Source: Cupriavidus sp. 2SB (lineage in GTDB: Bacteria; Pseudomonadota; Gammaproteobacteria; Burkholderiales; Burkholderiaceae). From it: a stretch of DNA of 64,000 bases. The stretch is from NCBI RefSeq assembly GCF_005503625.1, contig NZ_SCMX01000001.1:62001-126000 (forward strand), written 5' to 3'. Below are positions 7,627 through 15,410 of this stretch, in pieces. The first letter of the stretch is position 1. Each line of letters opens with the position of its first letter. Position numbers and translations under genes: made by a program. The notes below the pieces were generated by a model. It made no database searches. It was given only the letters and a program-made list of their open reading frames with translations, and had not been told where the DNA came from.

Positions 7627-9232
7627 AGTCAAACTCCCGCTCGACCATGCCGAGGGCGACCTGGAGGCTGCCGTGCGCAGCCATCTCGCTCAAATCGGTG
7701 TCAAGGGCGACGGCCTCGTCAAGTTCACCGTCTTCCGCCGCGCGCACGATGCGCGCAAGCGCGACGATATCAAGCTGACCTACATCATCGACATCGAGGT
7801 CAAGGACGAAGCCGCGGCGATCAAGCGGATGTTCCGCAAGCCGAACTGGAGCGTGACGCCCGACATGGCGTACCACTTCGTGGCGAAGGCACCCGAAGGC
7901 GGCCCGAAGCTGCGCCCCGTGGTGATCGGGCTTGGGCCGTGCGGCCTGCTGGCCGGTTTGATCCTGGCCCAGATGGGTTTTCGCCCGATCATTCTCGAAC
8001 GTGGCAAGGAAGTGCGCGAGCGCACCAAGGATACGTTCGGCCTCTGGCGCAAGAATGTGCTGAACCCCGAGTCGAACGTGCAGTTCGGCGAAGGCGGTGC
8101 GGGCACGTTCTCGGACGGCAAGCTCTATAGCCAGATCAAGGACCCCAAGCACTATGGCCGCAAGGTGCTGGAGGAATTCGTGCGCGCAGGCGCGCCCGAA
8201 GACATCCTGTACAAGGCGCGTCCGCACATCGGCACGTTCCGGCTGGTCAGCATGGTCGAGAAGATGCGCGCGGAGATGCTGGAACTGGGTGCTGAAATCC
8301 GCTTCGAGACACGCGTCGACGATATCGATATCGACAATGGCCATGTGCGCGGCCTGAAGCTGTCGAATGGGGACTACCTGGCGTGCGATCACGTGATCCT
8401 GGCCGTGGGCCATAGCGCGCGCGATACCTTCCACATGCTGCATGACCGTGGCGTGTTCATGGAGGCCAAGCCGTTCTCGCTGGGCTTCCGCATCGAACAT
8501 CCGCAGGGCCTGATCAACCGTAGCCGCTTCGGCAAGTTCGCCGGCAACAAACTGCTGGGCGCTGCCGACTACAAGGTCGTGCATCACGCGAGCAACGGCC
8601 GCGCCGTATACAGCTTCTGTATGTGCCCGGGCGGTACGGTGGTGGCGGCGGCATCGGAGCCGGGCCGGCTGGTGACGAACGGCATGAGCCAGTATTACCG
8701 TGCCGAGCGCAATGCCAACGCCGGCATCGTCGTGGGCATCACCCCCGACGAGGATTTCCCGGGTGGCCCGCTGGCGGGTATCGCCTTCCAGCGCAAGTGG
8801 GAAGAGCGCGCGTTTGAACTGGGCGGCGCCGACTATCGCGCACCGGCCCAACTGGTCGGCGACTTTGTGGCGGGCCGCGCATCGACCGCGTTGGGTTCGG
8901 TGGAGCCGTCGTACAAGCCGGGCGTGACGCCGACCGACCTGAGTACGTCGCTGCCGGACTACGTGATCGATGCCATTCGCGAAGCGCTGCCGGAACTCGA
9001 CAAGAAGATTGCCGGGTTTGCGATGCACGATGCAGTGCTGACGGGCGTGGAGACGCGCACGTCGTCGCCGCTGCGGATTCGCCGTAACCGTGACGACTGC
9101 CAGAGCATCAACGTGCGTGGCCTGTATCCGGCGGGCGAAGGCGCGGGCTATGCCGGCGGCATCTACTCGGCGGCGATCGACGGCATCGAAGTGGCCGAAG
9201 CCGTGGCGCTGCACATCACCAACGGACAGTGA
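7610..9232 (+). CDS. FAD-dependent dehydrogenase, COG2509 type
   Basis: The 540-residue product has an N-terminal region of about 100 residues (rich in charged strands, with RRAHDARKRDDIKLTYIIDIEV) followed by a Rossmann FAD-binding site, GLGPCG at 107-112, ending in an acidic ILER that binds the ribose. A second nucleotide segment (HVILAVGHSARDTF) and a C-terminal FAD motif (GLYPAGEGAGYAGGI) complete the fold. These features match the uncharacterised FAD-dependent dehydrogenases of COG2509; the substrate is unknown. No signal peptide is present. It overlaps the upstream gene by 17 bases and is followed directly by the DUF1415 gene, so the three form an operon. Confidence 0.85.
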   Translation: MLRLSEVKLPLDHAEGDLEAAVRSHLAQIGVKGDGLVKFTVFRRAHDARKRDDIKLTYIIDIEVKDEAAAIKRMFRKPNWSVTPDMAYHFVAKAPEGGPKLRPVVIGLGPCGLLAGLILAQMGFRPIILERGKEVRERTKDTFGLWRKNVLNPESNVQFGEGGAGTFSDGKLYSQIKDPKHYGRKVLEEFVRAGAPEDILYKARPHIGTFRLVSMVEKMRAEMLELGAEIRFETRVDDIDIDNGHVRGLKLSNGDYLACDHVILAVGHSARDTFHMLHDRGVFMEAKPFSLGFRIEHPQGLINRSRFGKFAGNKLLGAADYKVVHHASNGRAVYSFCMCPGGTVVAAASEPGRLVTNGMSQYYRAERNANAGIVVGITPDEDFPGGPLAGIAFQRKWEERAFELGGADYRAPAQLVGDFVAGRASTALGSVEPSYKPGVTPTDLSTSLPDYVIDAIREALPELDKKIAGFAMHDAVLTGVETRTSSPLRIRRNRDDCQSINVRGLYPAGEGAGYAGGIYSAAIDGIEVAEAVALHITNGQ

Positions 9233-9234
9233 CG

Positions 9235-9822
9235 ATGACGCAGAAGGGCGACGGGGACGATCACGATAATGTCGACGTCGCTCGCATCAAGGGCGAGGTA
9301 CGGCACTGGCTCACGCGTGCCGTGATCGGCCTGAACCTGTGTCCGTTTGCCAAGAGCGTGCATGTGAAAGGGCAGGTGCGCTACGTGGTCAGCGATGCCA
9401 CGCGCGACGAGGACCTGCTCGATGAACTGGAGCGCGAGCTGACGCTGCTGGTGGAATCCGATCCGGAGGCCATCGACACCACGCTGCTGATCGTGCCGCA
9501 TGCACTGTCGGACTTCCTCGCCTACAACGACTTTCTCTACGTGGCGGACCAATTGCTGCAGAGCCTGCGTTTGGATGGCACGCTGCAGATCGCGAGCTTC
9601 CATCCGCAGTATCGGTTCGAGGGGACCGGGCCGGACGATATCGAGAACTATACGAATCGCGCGCCGTATCCGATCTTCCATCTGCTGCGCGAAGACAGCA
9701 TCGCGCGTGCGGCGGAGGTATTTCCCGAAGCTGAAGATATCTACGAGCGGAACATGGAGACGGTTCGCCGGCTGGGCCATGCCGGCTGGCTCGAATGGAT
9801 GGCGGGCAAGAGCGATCTCTGA
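9235..9822 (+). CDS. DUF1415 family protein
   Basis: The 195-residue product carries the family signature GLNLCPFAKSV near residue 32, with one conserved Cys, and an ASFHPQYRFEG segment followed by ENYTNRAPYPIFHLLRE. The function of DUF1415 is unknown. The ATG at 9235 lies two bases after the stop of the FAD dehydrogenase; a GTG at 9229 that overlaps that stop is an alternative start. Tight coupling suggests co-translation with the dehydrogenase. It converges on the methyltransferase gene with only 21 bases between them and no obvious terminator. Confidence 0.85.
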   Translation: MTQKGDGDDHDNVDVARIKGEVRHWLTRAVIGLNLCPFAKSVHVKGQVRYVVSDATRDEDLLDELERELTLLVESDPEAIDTTLLIVPHALSDFLAYNDFLYVADQLLQSLRLDGTLQIASFHPQYRFEGTGPDDIENYTNRAPYPIFHLLREDSIARAAEVFPEAEDIYERNMETVRRLGHAGWLEWMAGKSDL

Positions 9823-9843
9823 CCCGCCATTGAGGGAGGGATG

Positions 9844-10683
9844 CTACGCCGCAGCGGTATCCGTAAAGAACCGCTCGTGCAGTTCTTCCAGTCCCACTGA
9901 TTCCAGCACTTGCTGCAGGCGCTCGGCCGGACGGCGGCGCGGCAGGTCCTTGTACTGGGCGATGATCAGTTCGTTTTTCATCGAGTGTTCCCAGCCCACC
10001 AGTTCCGTCACGCTGACCTGATAGCCGTGCGCCTCCAGTTGCAGGCAGCGCAGCACATTGGTCAACTGGCTGCCAAACTCGCGCGTGTGCAGCGGATGTC
10101 GCCAGATTTCCGTCATCGGATTGCCCGCCAGCATGCGGCCCTTGTGCTTGCGCAGAACGGAAGCCACCTCGGCCTGGCAGCACGGCACCAGCACGATATG
10201 CTGCGCGCGCTTGCCTAGTGCAAAGCGGATGGCATCGTCGGTGGCGGTGTTGCATGCATGCAGTGCCGTGACGACATCGACCGTCTCCGGCAGCACCGAC
10301 GATTCGATCGAATCGGCGACCGACAGGTTCAGGAAAGACATCCCCGGAAAACCCAGACGTTTTGCCAGCGCCTCGGAACTGGCCACCAGTTCCTCGCGGG
10401 TTTCGATCCCGTAGATGTGGGAGGTGTCCTTCAGATCCTTGAAGAACAGGTCGTAGAGGATGAAGCCGAGGTACGACTTGCCGGCGCCGTGGTCCACCAG
10501 CGAGACGGCGCCGCGGGCGTCCTTCACTTCGCGCAGCAGCGGTTCGATGAACTGGAACAGGTGGTAGACCTGCTTGAGCTTGCGGCGGCTGTCCTGGTTC
10601 ATCTTGCCATCGCGCGTCAGGATATGAAGCTCCTTGAGCAGTTCGATGGATTGTCCCGGGCGGACTTCGTTCTGGCTGGACAT
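9844..10683 (-). CDS. SAM-dependent methyltransferase, Methyltransf_32-like
   Basis: The 279-residue product has a class I methyltransferase fold. The SAM-binding motif I is VSLVDHGAGKSYLGFILYD near residues 60-78, an acidic residue at the end of strand 2 is seen in IYGIETREEL, and motif IV-like VVTALHACNTATD follows. A later Cys pair in LVPCCQAEV is typical of the group that includes METTL25-like and tRNA-modifying relatives (PF13679-like). The substrate cannot be read from the sequence. It is a single gene with no partner; the ATG at 10683 is clear but has no strong binding site. Confidence 0.8.
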   Translation of the reverse strand: MSSQNEVRPGQSIELLKELHILTRDGKMNQDSRRKLKQVYHLFQFIEPLLREVKDARGAVSLVDHGAGKSYLGFILYDLFFKDLKDTSHIYGIETREELVASSEALAKRLGFPGMSFLNLSVADSIESSVLPETVDVVTALHACNTATDDAIRFALGKRAQHIVLVPCCQAEVASVLRKHKGRMLAGNPMTEIWRHPLHTREFGSQLTNVLRCLQLEAHGYQVSVTELVGWEHSMKNELIIAQYKDLPRRRPAERLQQVLESVGLEELHERFFTDTAAA

Positions 10684-10893
10684 CAGGGTGTGGGGGTGAT
10701 GCTGGAAAGGGCGACAGTTTACCGAAAACCAGGGCCCCCTACTTTTGTGGGCTAAAGTTCACTTCGCTTCCTGCCGTTGATCTGTGGATCACGACAAGCA
10801 GAGTTGGCGCGGTTGCGGCGGGTTTTGCGGAAAACCTTCGGGGCATCGACCCTGGCCGGCTGTCGCCACTTTAGAACGAGAAAGTGGGGAGCC

Positions 10894-12507
10894 ATGACAG
10901 CGGACATGGGATTGCGCCTGGAGCTGAGCCAACCCGGCGATCAGGTTAGAGCATGCTTTGCGCCCGAGCCGGGGCGCCTGCCGCCCGACCGGGCGGCGCT
11001 GGACGCCGAACTGGCCGACCATGGCTGGGAGGGGGCGCGCCTCGACCCGTCTGCCGTGACGGGTTTCCTGACCCAATGCCAGTTGACCGATCGCGAGATC
11101 GATGCCGTGATCGGCAGCGTGCTGGACGGCGCGTTCGAACTGGAAATCACCGCAGACAAGCTGCAACTGTTGCTGACGCTGATGCCGCCCGAGGGTGGAC
11201 GTCCGATTGCGGAAGAAGATATCGCGGCAGCGGCAGCATCGATGAAGATCGTGGCACTGCTCGACTCCGCCGCCATTGGCGTGGCGCTGGAAGCGGGCAG
11301 TTGCGAAGGCCGCGAGATTGCGCGTGGCGTGGCACCTGTGCAAGGCGAGGCGGCGCGTTTCGACAGCCTCGTGCAGCAACCTCGTCCTGCCCAGGTGGAG
11401 AACGAAGACGATCGCGTGGACCTGCGCGATCTGGGCAGCCTGCTGCTGGTCAATCCGGGTACTGCGCTGATGCGCCGCACACCTGCGCGGATGGGCAAGG
11501 ACGGCATGGACGTGCTCGGCAAGCCGATTGCCGCCGACGCGGTGGTGGACACCCCGTTCGCTGCGGACATGACCGGCGTGGCCGTCGATCCCAATGATCC
11601 GAACCTGTTGCTGGCGGTGATCGCTGGCTCGCCCCGCGTGCTGCCCAATGGCGTGATCGTCAGCCCGGTGGTGGACGTGGAGGCCGTGGACCTGCATTCG
11701 GGCAATGTCACGTTCGATGGCTCGCTGCGGGTATCGGGCGACATCCGCACGGGCATGACCGTACGCGTGACCGGCGATGTGGTGGTGCAAGGCACGATCG
11801 AGGCTGCCCATGTGGAAGCGGGCGGCGATGTGATCGTCAAGGGCGGTATCATCGGCAAGGCGGAAGCCGCCCATGGCGGTGCCCCGAGTGAAATCGCCAG
11901 CGTGCGCAGCAAGGGTGCCGTGCATGCGCGCTTCATCCAGAACGCGATTGTCGAGGCGGCCACCGAGGTCATTGTCGAAAGCGGTATCCGCCAGAGCGAT
12001 GTCTCGGCGGGCGAGCGCGTGGCGGTCGGCACGCCGACGGGGCAGGGCAGTATCAGTGGCGGACGCACGCGTGCGTTGCAGGCGGTCAGTGCCGCCATCC
12101 TGGGCGCGCCCGCCGGCAGTGCCACCGCCGTGCATGTTGGGCTGAATCCGTTCGCTGACGAGCAGAAGGCAGATCTGGAAGCGCGCCGCCGCCATGTACT
12201 CGACGATCAGGCGAAGCTGCAGCAGCTGGTGGCGTTCTTTGCCAAGCATCCCGAGCGCGCACAGGGCGACGTCCGTGAGAAGGCTCGGGCCACGATGTAC
12301 AAGATCAATCGGGAACTGTTCGAGCTCGATGCGGAAATCGCCAAGCTCAACGAGCAGATCAAGCCGACCGACGATGCCGTGATCGCGGCCAGCCGACGTA
12401 TCCACGGTGGCGTGACGCTGCAGGTGGGCCACAAGGTGCTGAAGGTCATGGAGGACAAGTCCGGCGGCCAGGTGCGCGTGGTCGAGGATCGCATCACGGT
12501 AAGCTGA
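10894..12507 (+). CDS. FapA family protein (DUF342)
   Basis: The 537-residue product matches the FapA/DUF342 family. The central part (about residues 230-400) has short glycine-rich repeats such as GDIRTGMTVRVTGDVVVQGT and GGDVIVKGGIIGKAE, typical of a right-handed beta-helix. The last 120 residues include a charged coiled-coil segment (ARATMYKINRELFELDAEIA). Family members were linked to polar flagellar placement and surface polysaccharides, but no flagellar gene is nearby. The start is set by GGGGAG just before ATG 10894. The receiver-like gene 263 bases downstream may belong to the same functional group. Confidence 0.82.
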   Translation: MTADMGLRLELSQPGDQVRACFAPEPGRLPPDRAALDAELADHGWEGARLDPSAVTGFLTQCQLTDREIDAVIGSVLDGAFELEITADKLQLLLTLMPPEGGRPIAEEDIAAAAASMKIVALLDSAAIGVALEAGSCEGREIARGVAPVQGEAARFDSLVQQPRPAQVENEDDRVDLRDLGSLLLVNPGTALMRRTPARMGKDGMDVLGKPIAADAVVDTPFAADMTGVAVDPNDPNLLLAVIAGSPRVLPNGVIVSPVVDVEAVDLHSGNVTFDGSLRVSGDIRTGMTVRVTGDVVVQGTIEAAHVEAGGDVIVKGGIIGKAEAAHGGAPSEIASVRSKGAVHARFIQNAIVEAATEVIVESGIRQSDVSAGERVAVGTPTGQGSISGGRTRALQAVSAAILGAPAGSATAVHVGLNPFADEQKADLEARRRHVLDDQAKLQQLVAFFAKHPERAQGDVREKARATMYKINRELFELDAEIAKLNEQIKPTDDAVIAASRRIHGGVTLQVGHKVLKVMEDKSGGQVRVVEDRITVS

Positions 12508-12540
12508 CCCCCGCCGTGCGCTTCGTGTATTCCGCGTCAC

Positions 12541-12676
12541 GCGTTACGCCGGGGAGGGTGACGCGTTACGTCACGCGTAACGTTGGGAGTGACCGGCCGT
12601 GGCAGCCAGGAAGTCGCATGGCGCGGCGCCCCAACTGCCCGTAAAGCCCGGGTTTTCAAGGGTTGCGGGCGTTACG
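12541..12676. repeat. Cluster of GCGTTACG motifs between the FapA-like and receiver-like genes
   Basis: The gap contains GCGTTACG at 12541-12548, 12563-12570 and 12669-12676, and the reverse form CGTAACG at 12576-12582. CGTTACG (12564-12570) and CGTAACG (12576-12582) form a perfect dyad around a 5-base loop. No T-run follows, so a terminator is unlikely; a binding site for a regulator of the downstream gene is more plausible. Confidence 0.45.
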
Positions 12677-12770
12677 CGTGTGGCCGTGCACGCTGATCGG
12701 ATGAGCGGCTTTCCGCTGGCACGGGGTTTGCGGTGTCTCCTGCACTCAAAACACATACGGGGAGATTGCC

Positions 12771-13202
12771 ATGGACACGATCGTGATCGAAAGCCAGCCG
12801 CTGATCCGACTGGGCATGCAACGGATGCTGGAGCGCATGGCCGGGATCGGTGCGGTGCGGGTGATGGAACCCGCTGCCATCGTCTCGCTGCAACACACCA
12901 CGGAACCCGCCATCGTGGTCTTCGGCATGTCCGCCGACACCGCCGACAACTGGTACCTGCTACGCCGGCTGCACCACGTCATGCCTAGCGCGCGCATCCT
13001 GCTGCTGTCGGACAACATGTGGCTGCGCATACCGGAGACGAACACGTCGTGCGGCGTGATCGAGCAGTTGCCGAAGTCGGCATCGATCGAGCGTATCGAG
13101 GCGGTGGTCTACCAGATGCTCGGTCACGATGGCTTTGTCCCCATGCCCGCTGCGAGGGATGGCTGGCGTCCGGCCTATCAACATCACTCCGCGTTGTCGT
13201 AA
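12771..13202 (+). CDS. Receiver-like protein lacking the phospho-acceptor Asp
   Basis: The 143-residue product resembles the receiver domain of NarL/LuxR response regulators: IVIESQPLIRLGMQRMLE at the start mirrors the usual DDHPLVR-G segment, ILLLSDN holds the Ser/Thr position, and the conserved Lys lies in QLPKSAS (about 104). The strand that normally ends in the phosphorylated Asp reads IVVFGMS, so the acceptor is missing, and one of the two early acidic residues is Ser. No DNA-binding domain follows; the last 20 residues are short and polar. It is a stand-alone pseudo-receiver. GGGGAG lies seven bases before the ATG, and a strong terminator follows. Confidence 0.7.
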   Translation: MDTIVIESQPLIRLGMQRMLERMAGIGAVRVMEPAAIVSLQHTTEPAIVVFGMSADTADNWYLLRRLHHVMPSARILLLSDNMWLRIPETNTSCGVIEQLPKSASIERIEAVVYQMLGHDGFVPMPAARDGWRPAYQHHSALS

Positions 13203-13292
13203 TGGCGAAACCGCGCCATCGCGCCATCGCGTGAACGGGTAGGGCGGGACGCTTGCAAGAGGGGGCGCCACAAGCCGGGCCCCCCAAAGCAA

Positions 13293-13320
13293 AAAGGGCA
13301 ACCCGAGTGGGTTGCCCTTT
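13293..13320. terminator. Rho-independent terminator shared by receiver-like gene and tRNA-Thr
   Basis: A perfect 12-base stem (AAAGGGCAACCC / GGGTTGCCCTTT) with a GAGT loop lies between the receiver-like gene and the oppositely oriented tRNA-Thr gene. It has A and T runs on both sides and can serve both. Confidence 0.85.
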
Positions 13321-13330
13321 CTACTTCAAG

Positions 13331-13406
13331 TGGTGCCGGAGATAGGAGTCGAACCTACGACCTTCGCATTACGAATGCGCTGCTCTACCAACTGAGCTAC
13401 ACCGGC
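13331..13406 (-). tRNA. tRNA-Thr (anticodon CGT)
   Basis: On the minus strand a 76-base cloverleaf is complete, with GCCGGTG / CACCGGC-type acceptor pairing, GTTCGACTC in the T arm and an encoded CCA. The anticodon loop reads TTCGTAA, giving anticodon CGT, which reads the Thr codon ACG. No integrase or duplicated tRNA end is found nearby, so it is not marking an island here. Confidence 0.96.
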
Positions 13407-13611
13407 GAAACCTTAAACTTGTCTGAAACCTGTTTTCTTGCTGGATTTGCTGCGTTTGTTGCTTCTGGCATCGCGTCCAACAGAGCCAGCAATCTTAGCA
13501 GCGACCCTCGGATTTGTGAAGCCCCTCCTGCAATTTTTTTCGCAAAGCTTGCTGGGGCAACGCGTCACAACAGGCGTAATCATCGCATGGGCTTTGCTGC
13601 CACGTTCCAAG

Positions 13612-13639
13612 AAAAAGGGGGCGATGTCGCCCCCTTTTT
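13612..13639. terminator. Rho-independent terminator of the first porin gene
   Basis: Thirteen-base arms (AAAAAGGGGGCGA and TCGCCCCCTTTTT) nearly touch, giving a very stable hairpin with a T-run in either direction. It lies 31 bases past the porin stop codon on the minus strand. Confidence 0.85.
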
Positions 13640-13669
13640 CTCGTTGACCTGCTTGTGTCGATTACCGCA

Positions 13670-14731
13670 TCAGAACTTGTGGCGCAGGCCGGCCATCACG
13701 CCCACGCGGCTGCCGTGGCCGTAGAACGGCGTCTGGAACGTCGGCTGCGCGCCGAGGGTGCGCCAGGCGTCGGACAGCGTGGTGTAGTCGGCTTCGAGGT
13801 AGACGTCGGTGCGCTTGCTGAATGCGTAGTCGAGCATCATGGCGCCCGTGAAGCGGTTGCCCGAATCGCTGCCGGTCTTCAGGTGGTCATAGGTGCCGCT
13901 CGCGATGACCGACCATGCCGGATTGAACTGGTACTTGAAGCCCAGGTAGCCGGCCTGGTTCTTGTAGCCAGCGTTGTCCACGTTGCTGTTCGTGTAGCCG
14001 AGATAGACCGTGGCCGGGCCTGCGGTGTATGTGCCGCCGAGAGTCCAGACCTTCTGATCACTGTTCGGTACCGTGACGCCGTAGTACGTGGTGGTGTCCT
14101 TCATGATCTGGTAGCCGCCTGCCACCATGAACGGACCGGCCGCGTAGGTCAGGCTGCCGCCCGTCGAGGACGACTTCGCCACGCTGCCCGGCTGCTCGCC
14201 GAATGCATGCTGGGCTGCGATGGTCAGGCCGCCGAACTTGCCGGCGTACTTGATCATGTTGTCCTGGCGCACGCCGCCCGTGTAGTTGCCACCCTGGAAG
14301 CCGACGATGGCGAGGTTGGCCAGCGCGTATGCGTCATAGCTGGCAATGACTTCGTGGATCACCGTGAACTGGCGGCCCAGCGTGACCGTGCCGAAATCAC
14401 CCTGCATCCCGACGTACGCCTTGCGACCGAACAGGCGGTTGCCCTGCAGGCTCTGGCCCGCGTCAGGCGAGAAACCGGATTCCAGCACGAAGAGCGCCTG
14501 ATAGCCACGGCCCAGGTCTTCCACGCCGTACATGCCCCAACGGCTGCCGGTCAGCACGCCGTCGGTCATCTGCACCTTGGCGTTGCCAGCGGCGTTTTCA
14601 TTCGTGGTGTAGCGGATCGTGGTGTCGACAATGCCGTAGAGCGTGACATTGGACTGGGCCTGGGCCGAAGCCGAGACGCCTAGTGTCGCGAGTGCTGCGG
14701 TGGTGAAGAAGGGCGCAAGGGCTCGCTTCAT
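13670..14731 (-). CDS. Outer-membrane porin, Gram-negative porin family
   Basis: The 353-residue precursor begins with a signal peptide (MKRALAPFFTTAALATLGVSA, cut after AQA) and mature sequence SNVTLYGIVDTTIRY, the usual first strand of Burkholderiales trimeric porins. Alternating strands run to a terminal Phe (GLRHKF) required for outer-membrane insertion by the Bam complex. It should form a general diffusion channel. The start at 14731 is chosen because GGAG lies eight bases upstream; an ATG at 14746 would add five residues before the signal peptide. The gene is monocistronic, ends in a strong terminator, and diverges from the uronate operon across a 679-base gap. Confidence 0.92.
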   Translation of the reverse strand: MKRALAPFFTTAALATLGVSASAQAQSNVTLYGIVDTTIRYTTNENAAGNAKVQMTDGVLTGSRWGMYGVEDLGRGYQALFVLESGFSPDAGQSLQGNRLFGRKAYVGMQGDFGTVTLGRQFTVIHEVIASYDAYALANLAIVGFQGGNYTGGVRQDNMIKYAGKFGGLTIAAQHAFGEQPGSVAKSSSTGGSLTYAAGPFMVAGGYQIMKDTTTYYGVTVPNSDQKVWTLGGTYTAGPATVYLGYTNSNVDNAGYKNQAGYLGFKYQFNPAWSVIASGTYDHLKTGSDSGNRFTGAMMLDYAFSKRTDVYLEADYTTLSDAWRTLGAQPTFQTPFYGHGSRVGVMAGLRHKF

Positions 14732-14921
14732 GGTTTGAGTCTCCATCCTGGCTTGTTATTTCGTTTGTTGTGGAATTGCCGGTGGCGAATGCTTTGACTT
14801 CTGCTGCGTCTGGCTCAGGCATTTCCTTCACCGGCGGGCATGGGAGGCGCGCGGTATTTAAGGCGCGCCGCGCGCCGGGACGTCCGAAACATGGAATTGG
14901 GAAAGGCAATTCATGTGATCT

Positions 14922-14964
14922 GATGTCCGATGACATCGTACCTTACAAAAAAATAACGGCGCAA
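14922..14964 (-). promoter_or_regulatory. Candidate porin promoter with overlapping dyad
   Basis: On the minus strand TTGCGC (14964-14959) and TACGAT (14940-14935) are 18 bases apart and could be the -35 and -10 of the porin gene. A perfect dyad GATGTC-CGAT-GACATC at 14922-14937 overlaps the -10 and could be an operator. Confidence 0.35.
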
Positions 14965-14989
14965 GACATGGGATGAGACATTGCGTTGT

Positions 14990-15410
14990 GGAATCACACC
15001 AGTTCAATCATTCCAGCAGCCGCCAGCCCTTGATGCAGAGCGGAAATCCCACGTCTGCCGATGTGAAGTCGAAGTAAAGAAATGACTGTCATCGGCTTTA
15101 TTAGCTAATCGCTTAATAAGCCTGTATCCCATTATTCATAAGGGTTACAGGGTTTTTATCCGACTGTATTTCGCCATTCACCAAAATAGGGAATTCACTC
15201 GTTTGAGTTAGAAATATCGCATTGCAGCAATTAAAGTCTGGATGTCTGCAACTTAAAACTTCTAGGGAATTCACTGAGACAGAGTGATCTTGACCTGAAT
15301 ACGGGGCGCGATTAGATTCCAGTGACGTTGTATGACGACAGATCAATAACTCTCAATTTAGTCATGAGTGCGCCTGTAACAGGACCCGCGCGCCATGCAA
15401 GCCGAAATCC
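14990..15410. other. AT-rich intergenic region before the uronate operon
   Basis: This stretch holds no gene I can support. It is visibly richer in A and T than its surroundings from about 15085 to 15360. It contains a 13-base direct repeat TAGGGAATTCACT at 15187-15199 and 15263-15275, 76 bases apart. At 15328-15340 TTGTATGACGACA resembles a GntR/FadR-type operator (near-dyad TTGT-ATG-ACAA). It should contain the uronate operon promoter. Confidence 0.4.

Noticed and set aside
7613..9214. Open frame of about 530 codons on the minus strand opposite the FAD dehydrogenase
   Set aside because: It mirrors the codon pattern of the real gene and has no ribosome binding site or recognisable domain.
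12541..12676. GCGTTACG cluster as a CRISPR array
   Set aside because: The units are only eight bases, unevenly spaced and partly inverted, and no cas gene is nearby.
13331..13406. tRNA-Thr as an integration site of a mobile island
   Set aside because: No integrase gene and no second copy of the tRNA 3' end is found in the window; flanking genes look ancestral.
15187..15275. The 13-base direct repeats as target duplication of an insertion sequence
   Set aside because: Only 63 bases lie between them, with no inverted ends or transposase remnant.
15113..15346. Possible 77-aa gene on the minus strand in the AT-rich gap
   Set aside because: It would start with TTG at a poorly placed binding site, has no recognisable domain, and covers the likely promoter and operator of the uronate operon.
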